Shown here piece after piece: positions 24,633 to 32,263 of a stretch of 64,000 nucleotides of DNA. Position 1 is the first letter of the stretch; every line of letters starts with the position of its first letter. This stretch comes from Jiangella sp. DSM 45060 (lineage in GTDB: Bacteria > Actinomycetota > Actinomycetes > Jiangellales > Jiangellaceae): the NCBI RefSeq assembly GCF_900105175.1, contig NZ_LT629771.1, forward strand, positions 1,860,001-1,924,000. Reading direction: 5' to 3'. The position numbers and the translations under genes are program-made. The notes beneath the pieces were generated by a model that made no database searches, had not been told where the DNA came from, and worked only from the letters and a program-made list of their open reading frames with translations.

Positions 24633-27208
24633 TCCCAGTCCCCACTCGGCGTGGCCCCGGCCGGCGCGGAGGCGACGGTCAGGGTGACGGCGGCCGCCTC
24701 GCTGGCCTCGACGGTGATCGGCGGCGAGGCCGCGACCGGCGCAGCGCCGGCCTGCAGCCGCACGTCGACCACGTAGTGCTCCGGCGCGTCGAGCTCGGCG
24801 AAGAGCGCCCGGCCGTCGCCGCCGGTGCGCACGGACGCGACCGGCGCCGCGGCGGTGCCGTACTCGGTGGCCCGGTAGAGGTTGACGACGGCGCCGGCGA
24901 CCGGGCCGTCGGCGGCGACGACGGTGGCCGTGACCGACGCCGGCGCGGCCAGCTGGAGGTCGAGGTCGCGGTCCACGCCCGCCTCGAGGGTGACGGTGAC
25001 CGCGGCCGGGGTGGAGCCGGGGCGGGCGGCCGTGACGGTGTACGTGCCCGGCGGCAGCTGCGGCAGCACGTACCGGCCGACGTCGTCCGCCGGCTGCGAC
25101 GACGACGTGACGGTGTAGGTGCGCGACCCGGAGACCGCGGTGACGGTGACGTTGCCGGCCGGGCCCACGCCGCCGTCGACGGCGTTGCGCATGCTCACGG
25201 TGCCGGTGAGGTCGGCGCCGGCCGGGTGCAGGGCGACGGTGACGCCGTCGGCCGGCGAGCCGCCCGCCGTGATGGTCCCGAACGCGTCCAGCACCACCTG
25301 CACGGTCTGCGCCGCCAGGTCGTCGCGGGCCAGCGTGACGGTGTAGGTGGCCGGGACCGCCAGCCCGCCGAGCCGCCACGAGCCGGCGCCGTCGCCGCCG
25401 CTCTGGGTGACGGTGCTCAGCGTCGTCGTGCCGTCGCTGACGGTGACCTCGACGCCGGTGGCCGGCTCGCCGCCGGGCTGCTCGGTCACCCGGCCGAACA
25501 GCTCGCCGGCGTCGGTGCCGAGCGTCACGGACACCCCGGTGAGCTGCTGCCCGGCGGACAGGTCGAGCGTCAGCGTCTCCGGGGCGTGCCCGGGGGGCGC
25601 GACGACGACGGTGAACGTGCCCGGCGTCGGCAGGTTGCGCAGGGTGAACGCGCCCACGTCGCCCTCGGTGAGCGACACCGTCCGGGCGGTGGAGTCGCCG
25701 GCCGTCGCCACCACGGACGCGCCGCCGATGGGCCCGTCGGCGCCGCGCACCTCGCCGGCGATGATGCCGTCGCCCTCGCGCAGCCGGATCGTGATGCCGG
25801 TGCGCTCCTCGCCGCCGGCCAGGTCGACGCGCTGCACCTCGGTGGCGTAGCCGGGCTTGCCGACCACGACGTCGTACACCGCGGGCGACGGCACGTCCTC
25901 GATCTCGAACGACCCGTCGGAGCCCACCGGCACCTCGCGCAGCGCCGCCCCGGACGCCCCGCCGGGCGGGTCGGGGGCGGCACCGAGGGCCACCCCCTCG
26001 CCGGCCTGGTCGCCGAGCTGCTCCAGCGGGATCCGCAGGCTCACCGTCGCCCCCGAGATGTCGGCGCCCTCGACGGTGCCGGCCAGCACCGCCGGCAGCC
26101 CGCCGAGCGCCACGTCGGCCGGATCGGGGCTCTGGCCGGCCGTGATCTCGACCGGGGCCGCCGCCGTGCTGTCCATGGCCGCCGGGAACCAGAGGTCGGA
26201 GTAGCCGGCGCCGCGGAAGCGCAGCAGGTAGGCGCCGTCGGACAGCCCGCCGACGGCGTAGCTGCCGTCGTCGGCGGTCGCGGTGGTGGCGACCGGCGTG
26301 GTGGGGTCGTCCTCGGCGAACGCCTCGACGGCGACGCCGGGCAGCGGCGCGCCGGTGGTGATGAGCCGGACCGTCCCGGTCAGCGTCGCCCGGCCGGCGC
26401 CGGCGGAGTCGTCGCGCGACTGCGCCACCTCGATGGCGAGGTCGCGGTCGGCGGCGGACCGGTTCACCACCCCGGCGAGCGCGACGGTGATGACGACGGC
26501 GAACACGGTGACGGCGGCGAGCAGCCCGGCCAGCGCGATGGCGCCGCGGCCCAGCAGCGGGCGCTGCACCATGCTGCCGGGCGCCTCGCCCAGCGGCTCG
26601 GCGCCGGCCTCCGGTGCGGAACCGCCGGCCGGTTCCAGCCGCACCTCCAGCGGCCGGACGACGGGCGAGCCGAGCAGCGGCCGCCGGGCCCGCGCCTCCA
26701 TGCGCGCCGACAGGCTCTCGCCGGGGGCCAGCCGGACCGTCTCGGGGACGAACCGGAAGCCGAGCCGGTCCTCGGGGTCGGCGCCGGTCAGCGTCCCCTC
26801 GACCGGGGTGTTGCCGGTGTTGTGCACCGTCACCCCGAACGACGCGCGCCGCCCTGCCGTCACCGCCGCGGGGTCGAGGGTCACGCCGATGCCCGGCGCG
26901 GGGGCGACCCGCAGCTCCAGGTCGGCGACGGTGGCGTGGTGCGGCGGCGTGGTCTCGCGCACCTGCACCGCCAGCCGGCGCGCCCCGGCGGGCAGGTCCG
27001 GCGGCGGGGTCAGCGTGACGGTGACCAGCACGCTGCTGCCGGGGAACAGCGTCGGCGTCGCGTCGTCGACGGCCACCCAGGCCGGGTCGGCGCCGAGCAC
27101 GCGCACCTGGTAGCCGCTGATGATCTCGCCGGTGTTGGCGATCTCGACCTGCACGGTCACGGGCCCGCCGACGGCCTCCAGCACCTGCGGCGTCGCGGTC
27201 ACACGCAT
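24629..27208 (-). CDS. Single-pass membrane protein with carboxypeptidase-regulatory-like repeats (stalk 2)
   Basis: This 859-residue paralogue starts at ATG 27208, one base after the stop of stalk 3. Two N-terminal Ig-like domains (residues 1-200; second with NTGNTPVEGTL) are followed by QRPLLGRG and a membrane helix at about 222-247. After it come about six CarboxypepD_reg-type repeats to the C-terminus. It lacks the terminal Ig-like pair of stalk 1. No signal peptide or enzyme motif is present. The N-terminal domains are predicted to face the cytoplasm, where the contractile particle is made. Confidence 0.83.
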   Translation of the reverse strand: MRVTATPQVLEAVGGPVTVQVEIANTGEIISGYQVRVLGADPAWVAVDDATPTLFPGSSVLVTVTLTPPPDLPAGARRLAVQVRETTPPHHATVADLELRVAPAPGIGVTLDPAAVTAGRRASFGVTVHNTGNTPVEGTLTGADPEDRLGFRFVPETVRLAPGESLSARMEARARRPLLGSPVVRPLEVRLEPAGGSAPEAGAEPLGEAPGSMVQRPLLGRGAIALAGLLAAVTVFAVVITVALAGVVNRSAADRDLAIEVAQSRDDSAGAGRATLTGTVRLITTGAPLPGVAVEAFAEDDPTTPVATTATADDGSYAVGGLSDGAYLLRFRGAGYSDLWFPAAMDSTAAAPVEITAGQSPDPADVALGGLPAVLAGTVEGADISGATVSLRIPLEQLGDQAGEGVALGAAPDPPGGASGAALREVPVGSDGSFEIEDVPSPAVYDVVVGKPGYATEVQRVDLAGGEERTGITIRLREGDGIIAGEVRGADGPIGGASVVATAGDSTARTVSLTEGDVGAFTLRNLPTPGTFTVVVAPPGHAPETLTLDLSAGQQLTGVSVTLGTDAGELFGRVTEQPGGEPATGVEVTVSDGTTTLSTVTQSGGDGAGSWRLGGLAVPATYTVTLARDDLAAQTVQVVLDAFGTITAGGSPADGVTVALHPAGADLTGTVSMRNAVDGGVGPAGNVTVTAVSGSRTYTVTSSSQPADDVGRYVLPQLPPGTYTVTAARPGSTPAAVTVTLEAGVDRDLDLQLAAPASVTATVVAADGPVAGAVVNLYRATEYGTAAAPVASVRTGGDGRALFAELDAPEHYVVDVRLQAGAAPVAASPPITVEASEAAAVTLTVASAPAGATPSGDWE

Positions 27209-27209
27209 G

Positions 27210-29465
27210 TCAGCGCACCGCCTCGAGCCGCAGGTTCGCGACGGCGTCGGCGGCCGGCTCGACCTCGGTGACGGCACTCGCCCGCACCCGCCCGTCCACC
27301 CGCACCGACACCGTGTAGACGCCGGCCGGCACCTCGGCGACGACGTAGCGGCCGCCGCCGGTCGACGTGGTGGTCCACACCGTGGCGCCGTCGGTGACCT
27401 CGACCGTCAGCCCGGCCGTGGCGTCGCCGTCGTCGTCGGTGACCCGCCCGGTGACCCGGCCCAGCCCGTCGAGCATCGTCACGGTCAGCGGCGCGGCGGC
27501 ACCCGACCCGGACACCGTCACGGGCACCGTCTGCGGCTGGTAGCCCTCGTGCTCGAACGTCAGCGTGTAGGCGCCCGGCGCCAGCCCGCCCACCGTGAAC
27601 CCGCCGACGGCGCCGTCGGTCAGCGTCGTCGTGGTCACCGGCTCGGCGAGCCCGCCGACCGTCACCGTCGCCCCGCCCAGGCCCGCGCCGCCGGGCGCCA
27701 GCAGGGTGCCGGTGACGGTGCCCGCGCCGCCGGTCAGCGACACGGCGAGGTCGGTGACGGCCTGCCCGGCGGCGAGCTCGACCACGGCCGTCTGCGCGGC
27801 GTGGCCGTCGAGGGTGAACGTGAGCACGTAGGTGCCGGGCGTCGGCAGCCCGGGCAGCACGAACCGGCCGACCTCGCCGACGGTGGGCGTGCCGGCGGTC
27901 ACCGCCTCGTCGCTGACGGTGGTGCTGACGGTGACCCCGCCCAGCGGCCGGCCGCCGCCGGTGACCACACCCGCGATCTGCCCGTCGCCCGTGGCCAGGC
28001 GGACCTCGGAGACGAACCGCCGCTGCCCGCCGCCGACGTGCTCGACGACGGTGGCGGGCCGGTAACCGTCGGCCTCGAAGGTCAGCTCGTAGGTGCCCGG
28101 GGCCGGCAGCCCGACCAGCGTGTAGGAGCCGTCGCCGGCGGTGGTCGCGGTGTACTCGGCGGGCGCCGCGCCGTCGTCCGCGGTCCAGGCCGGGCGCGCC
28201 GTCACCGTCGCCGGCACCTCCTCGACCGCGTCGCCCGGGTCGACGGTGCCGCTCAGCGACGCCGGCTCGCCCGCGACGACGACGTCGGTGCCCTCGGCGG
28301 TCCGTTGTGCCGCGACGGCGACCGGCTCGGCTCCGGCGTCGTCGGGCGCGGCCGGGTACCAGACCGGCGGGTAGCCGTCGGCGCCGAAGCGCAGCAGGTA
28401 CTCGCCCGGGAACAGCCCGGCCAGCGTGTACCCCCCGTCGGCCTGGCTGGCCGCCGAGCTCACCACGACCAGCCCGTCGCGCGTGCGCCGCAGCGCCTCG
28501 ACCGTGATCTGCCCGACCGGCTCGCCGCTGGCCGCTCCCGTGACCGTCCCCGTGACGGTGCCGCCGACGCCGGGCGGCAGCAGGCCGTCCTTCGGCACCG
28601 CGCCGGCCGGCGCCTCGCCGGTGGTGCTCTCCGCCGCGCCGGCCGGGCCGCTCGCCTCGTCCGAGGCGTCCGCCGTCGCCGCGAAGAACGACGCGGGCGC
28701 CGTCTTGACCGCCGGCTCCGCGCCCAGCACCTGGGTGATGCCGAGCAGGAACGCCGCCGCCCACAGCGCGACGATCGAGGCCAGCACCAGCACCGTGAGC
28801 AGCCCGCGCCCGACGATGGGGCGCTGGCGCAGCGTCAGCGGCAGGCTCGCCTCGGCGTCGGGCCCGGCGACCTGCGCGGTGATGGCCCGGTCGAGGTCGC
28901 CGCCGGCCCAGCGCCGCGGCGCCCGGGCGGTGACCAGCGTGGTGGCGACGGCGCCCGGGCCCAGTCGCAGCGTCGCCGGGGTGAACCGGAGGCTGGTGGC
29001 GCGGTCGGCGTCGGCGGCCGAGCAGGTGAGCTCCAGCGGGGTGTTGCCACGGTTGGCGACCTCGACGGCGAACTCGGCCCGGCCGCGGCTGCGCACCACG
29101 CTGGGCCGGGCGGCCAGGGCGACGGCCGGGCGCCGCGGCACGGCGAGGTCGAGGTCGACGGTCTCGACGGCCGGGCCGCCGTGCTGCGAGTCCAGCGCGA
29201 CGACGACCGGGTGCCGGCCGGCCGGGTGGGTGGCCGGCACGGCGACGCTGACGGCGATGGTGCCCTCGGCGTCGGGGAACAGCGACAGCAGCGGCGGCCG
29301 CGCCGTGACGGCGTCGGGCGGCAGCCCCACGGCCCGCACGGTGAACCCGTCGATGACGTCGGCGGTGTTGGTGACCGTGAGCAGCAGCTCGGCGGTGCCG
29401 CCGGGCTCGACGTCGAGCCGCCCGGTGCTGGCCGTGACCCGAGGCCCGGTGCCGACGCGGCTCAC
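27210..29465 (-). CDS. Single-pass membrane protein with carboxypeptidase-regulatory-like repeats (stalk 3)
   Basis: This 751-residue paralogue starts at the GTG overlapping the stop of the DUF4255 gene (GTGA). It has the same plan: Ig-like domains (residues 10-110 and 112-210; NRGNTPLEL in the second), QRPIVGRG at about 214-221, a membrane helix at 221-243 and five or six CarboxypepD_reg-type repeats. I chose the GTG over upstream in-frame starts because the upstream reading has no conserved content and overlaps DUF4255 deeply. It is the member closest to the cap and ATPase genes. Confidence 0.83.
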   Translation of the reverse strand: MSRVGTGPRVTASTGRLDVEPGGTAELLLTVTNTADVIDGFTVRAVGLPPDAVTARPPLLSLFPDAEGTIAVSVAVPATHPAGRHPVVVALDSQHGGPAVETVDLDLAVPRRPAVALAARPSVVRSRGRAEFAVEVANRGNTPLELTCSAADADRATSLRFTPATLRLGPGAVATTLVTARAPRRWAGGDLDRAITAQVAGPDAEASLPLTLRQRPIVGRGLLTVLVLASIVALWAAAFLLGITQVLGAEPAVKTAPASFFAATADASDEASGPAGAAESTTGEAPAGAVPKDGLLPPGVGGTVTGTVTGAASGEPVGQITVEALRRTRDGLVVVSSAASQADGGYTLAGLFPGEYLLRFGADGYPPVWYPAAPDDAGAEPVAVAAQRTAEGTDVVVAGEPASLSGTVDPGDAVEEVPATVTARPAWTADDGAAPAEYTATTAGDGSYTLVGLPAPGTYELTFEADGYRPATVVEHVGGGQRRFVSEVRLATGDGQIAGVVTGGGRPLGGVTVSTTVSDEAVTAGTPTVGEVGRFVLPGLPTPGTYVLTFTLDGHAAQTAVVELAAGQAVTDLAVSLTGGAGTVTGTLLAPGGAGLGGATVTVGGLAEPVTTTTLTDGAVGGFTVGGLAPGAYTLTFEHEGYQPQTVPVTVSGSGAAAPLTVTMLDGLGRVTGRVTDDDGDATAGLTVEVTDGATVWTTTSTGGGRYVVAEVPAGVYTVSVRVDGRVRASAVTEVEPAADAVANLRLEAVR

Positions 29466-30058
29466 CGGCGCCGCCCGGTCTCGGTGACCGCCGAGACCGC
29501 GCGGGCGCGGCCCTCGACCCGCTGCACTGGCGGCGCGGCCGGCCGCCACGCGGACGGGTCCGCGGCCACCGTGGCGACCAGCGTGAACGAGGCCTTGTGC
29601 GGGCTGCCCAGCGAGGCCCACAGGTCGCGAGCGCGATGGGCCTCGTCCTTGGACAGCGTCAGCCGCACGTCGGCCGCGAGCGGCACACTGAGGTGCTCCG
29701 GCGGCAGCGTCTGGTGGGTCAGAAGCCGGCCGAGGACGTCGCCGAGAAGCCGGTGTTCGTCGGCGACCGTCGACGCCCACGCGCTGACCAGGTAGTGCAG
29801 GTCCACCAGAGCGCCGCCGTCGCGCACCTCGAGCCGCCCGTCCGGGCCGGGCCGACTGCCGCCGCCGCTGGCCGGCAGCGCACTACGGCTGACGCCGTAC
29901 AGGAACAGGTTGACGACGATGCGGCCCAGCTGCGCCGACCACGACCCGGTGGGGCGCTCGAACGACACGTCGCCGACGTCGGGCGGCAGCGGGAGCGCGG
30001 CGCGCAGGAACCGCTCCAGACCGTCGTCCACCGCCGGAATCTGCATCGACTCGCCCAC
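29462..30058 (-). CDS. DUF4255 (Pvc16 N-terminal-like) tail terminator/cap protein
   Basis: This protein of about 198 residues has DDGLERFLRAALPL at the N-terminus, then VSFERPTGSW and IVVNLFLYGVSRS. This is the DUF4255/Pvc16 pattern of proteins that cap the distal end of eCIS tubes. The Gly/Pro insertion and the following LHYLVSAWAS segment also fit. The start is uncertain: the GTG at 30058 lies only two bases after GGAGGG, and the ATG at 30046 is 14 bases after it. It leads into the three stalk genes, suggesting one operon. Confidence 0.87.
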   Translation of the reverse strand: MGESMQIPAVDDGLERFLRAALPLPPDVGDVSFERPTGSWSAQLGRIVVNLFLYGVSRSALPASGGGSRPGPDGRLEVRDGGALVDLHYLVSAWASTVADEHRLLGDVLGRLLTHQTLPPEHLSVPLAADVRLTLSKDEAHRARDLWASLGSPHKASFTLVATVAADPSAWRPAAPPVQRVEGRARAVSAVTETGRRR

Positions 30059-30096
30059 CGCCCTCCGTGACCGCGGCTCTCATCCAACCCCGTCGC

Positions 30097-30115
30097 GGCC
30101 TGCCCGCGGCAGGCC
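30097..30115. terminator. Short strong GC hairpin between the ATPase and DUF4255 genes
   Basis: GGCCTGCC and GGCAGGCC form a perfect 8-bp stem around a three-base loop. The hairpin lies in the 105-base gap on the transcribed side after the ATPase stop. It may end or attenuate the ATPase transcript before the cap/stalk genes. No T-tract follows. Confidence 0.4.
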
Positions 30116-30163
30116 CGGCGAACCTGCGAGCCCGCATGAAGACGGCCGGGCTCCGGCGTCGGT

Positions 30164-32113
30164 TCAGGACACGGGCGGCCACGGGCTCGGCAGGCGGCGG
30201 CCGAGCTTCCGGTACTCCCGGGCGGTCGCCTCGACCAGCAGGCCCATGCCGACGCCGGTGCCGGCGACGGCAGCGTCGTAGGCGGCCGCGAGGACGATGT
30301 TGCGGATGTCCGCGCCGCTCACCTCGACGGCCGCCGCGAGCGTCGCGAGGTCTGGAGGGTCGCTCGGATCGGTGCCGGCCAGCTGGCGGACGTGATGGGC
30401 CCAGAGCCGCTCCCGGGTCGGCTCGTCCGGGTCGGGGAAGTGGATGACGACGTGCAACCGCCGCGAGAACGCCGCGTCGAGGTTGCCCCGCAGATTGGTG
30501 GCCAGCACCGTGATGCCGTCGAACTGCTCCATCCGCTGCAGCAGGTACGACACCTCGAGGTTCGCGTACCGGTCGCGGGAGTCCTGCACCGCGGACCGGC
30601 TGCCGAAGATCGCGTCCGCCTCGTCGAAGAACAGGACGACGTCGTGGACCTCCGCCTCGGCGAACACCCGCTCGAGGTTCTTCTCCGTCTCGCCGACGTA
30701 CTTGTCGACCAGCCCGGCGAGATCCACCTGGTAGAGATCGAGGCCGAGGGCGTCGGCGACGACGTGCGCGGCCAGGGTCTTGCCCGTGCCCGGGCCGCCG
30801 CTGAACATCGCGGCGAGCCCGGTGCTCTTGCCGCCCTTGCCCTGGACGGCACCCTGCGCCAGGATGTCGCCGCGCCGGCGGGCCCACTCGACCAGCCGGG
30901 TCAGTTCCGCGTGCGCGTCCGGCGGCAGCACGATGTCGTCGAACGAGGCTGGCTCCGGCGCCGCCGGCCCGGCGTGCCGGTGCACGGGCCCGCCGCCGCT
31001 GAGCCGACGCGCGGCCTCGCGGACCAGCTCGGCCCCGGCCGGCCGGCCCCGGACGGCGGCCAGCATGCGGGCGTGCTCCGCGGCCACCGCGATCTGGCCC
31101 GGCCCCAGCCGGGCGCCCGCCCACGACATCTCGGCCGAGCCGTCGCCGCGGTCCGGCGCTCCGAGCTCGCGGGTCCACAGCTGCGCCCGCGTCGCGGCCG
31201 GCAGTGGCGGCACCGCGGCGATGTACGGCAGCCGGCGCGTCGCCCGCGGGTCCCAGGCGCGCTGCCCGACCGCCACCACCGGGACGGCCGCCTCGAGCAG
31301 CCGGTCGAACAGCCACCGGTGATCATCACGGGTCAGCTCGTCGGCGCCGGTGAGCACGAGCCCGGCGGTCTGCAGGGCCGCTTCACGGGTCAGGTCGGTC
31401 AGCAGCCCCTGCAGGTCCGCGTCGGCCGGGCGCCGCTCGAGGTCGGCGACCAGCCAGTCGACGTTCAGCGCGGCGAACGCGGCGGCCGCCGTCTCGGCGC
31501 CGGGGGAGCCGGGGGGACCCTGCAGCCAGCTGAACTTGACCCCTGCCCGGATCGCCTCGGCCAGCTCGGCGCTCTGCGTGGACGCGATCGGCTCGGCGTG
31601 CAGGATGAGCCGCTGCACCGGTGGCTCGGGCAGGTCGTCACCGACGAGGTGGGCGGCGACCCGGTCCGCGATCCGCAGGCAGCGGGTCGGCACCGGACCG
31701 TCGCCGGTCAACGTCGCGAGCCCGTGCCGCACCAGGCGACCCGACACCGACAGCCGGGCGCGGCCCGACGCCGACAGCGCCGGCACCCCGCACAGCTCCA
31801 GCGCCAGCGCCGCCGTCGGCCGGCCCTGGGTCGCCTCGCCGCCGAGCAGCGCGAACACCGTCGCGAACGACGCGTCGGCCTCGGCCGCGAACGCGGTCAG
31901 CAGCAGGTCCGTCTCGAGCGGGTCCAGGCCGAACACGGCGGCCGTGCCGGCCAGCACGTCGTCACCGTCGTCGCTGTCCGTGCCGCCGCCGTGGTCGCGG
32001 CGCAGCGCGTCGACGGCCGCGGCCAGCCGGGAAGCGGCCGGGTCGCCGGGCCGTTCGCGGTGTTTCACCAGCGTGGCGATCGCGTCCACCAGGGGGCCGA
32101 GGCTGGGTGCCAT
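30164..32113 (-). CDS. eCIS AAA+ ATPase (Afp15-like)
   Basis: This 649-residue protein has an N-terminal helical, winged-helix-like half and a C-terminal AAA+ module. Walker A GGPGTGKT is at about 437-444, Walker B LFFDEAD at about 493-499, the second region of homology follows, and ATNLRGNLDAAFSRR contains sensor 1 and the arginine finger. It is the family found in almost all eCIS loci; its mechanistic role in assembly, effector loading or disassembly is unresolved. TAGCAT seven bases before the ATG (32126-32121) looks like the -10 of a leaderless transcript. It is divergent from the effector candidate. Confidence 0.93.
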   Translation of the reverse strand: MAPSLGPLVDAIATLVKHRERPGDPAASRLAAAVDALRRDHGGGTDSDDGDDVLAGTAAVFGLDPLETDLLLTAFAAEADASFATVFALLGGEATQGRPTAALALELCGVPALSASGRARLSVSGRLVRHGLATLTGDGPVPTRCLRIADRVAAHLVGDDLPEPPVQRLILHAEPIASTQSAELAEAIRAGVKFSWLQGPPGSPGAETAAAAFAALNVDWLVADLERRPADADLQGLLTDLTREAALQTAGLVLTGADELTRDDHRWLFDRLLEAAVPVVAVGQRAWDPRATRRLPYIAAVPPLPAATRAQLWTRELGAPDRGDGSAEMSWAGARLGPGQIAVAAEHARMLAAVRGRPAGAELVREAARRLSGGGPVHRHAGPAAPEPASFDDIVLPPDAHAELTRLVEWARRRGDILAQGAVQGKGGKSTGLAAMFSGGPGTGKTLAAHVVADALGLDLYQVDLAGLVDKYVGETEKNLERVFAEAEVHDVVLFFDEADAIFGSRSAVQDSRDRYANLEVSYLLQRMEQFDGITVLATNLRGNLDAAFSRRLHVVIHFPDPDEPTRERLWAHHVRQLAGTDPSDPPDLATLAAAVEVSGADIRNIVLAAAYDAAVAGTGVGMGLLVEATAREYRKLGRRLPSPWPPVS

Positions 32114-32263
32114 GCCGGGGATGCTAGGTCCGGGCGGCCCGGTGCCGGGAGGGCCGAGGCGCCCGGCGGGGGAGATTCATGCAGACGTGCCTGTCCCACG
32201 ACCGTCCCATCGCCGCGGCCGCGCTGCTTGGCTGGTTCCAGCCTGCCGACGACAGGGGAGAGC

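Noticed and set aside
20265-24776. A 1503-codon open frame on the plus strand opposite stalk 1
   Set aside because: It is the antisense shadow of the stalk gene in very GC-rich DNA. Its product is low-complexity Arg/Gly/His-rich sequence without domains, while the minus-strand frame has clear repeats.
24633-25379. N-terminal extension of stalk 1 into the upstream gene
   Set aside because: The extension is Arg/His/Gly shadow sequence overlapping stalk 2. The ATG at 24632 gives an ATGA junction and a sensible Ig-like start.
30392-32263. N-terminal extension of the DUF4157 protein across the ATPase gene
   Set aside because: It is antisense to the AAA+ ATPase. The ATG at 32264 has a ribosome binding site and begins just before the conserved domain.
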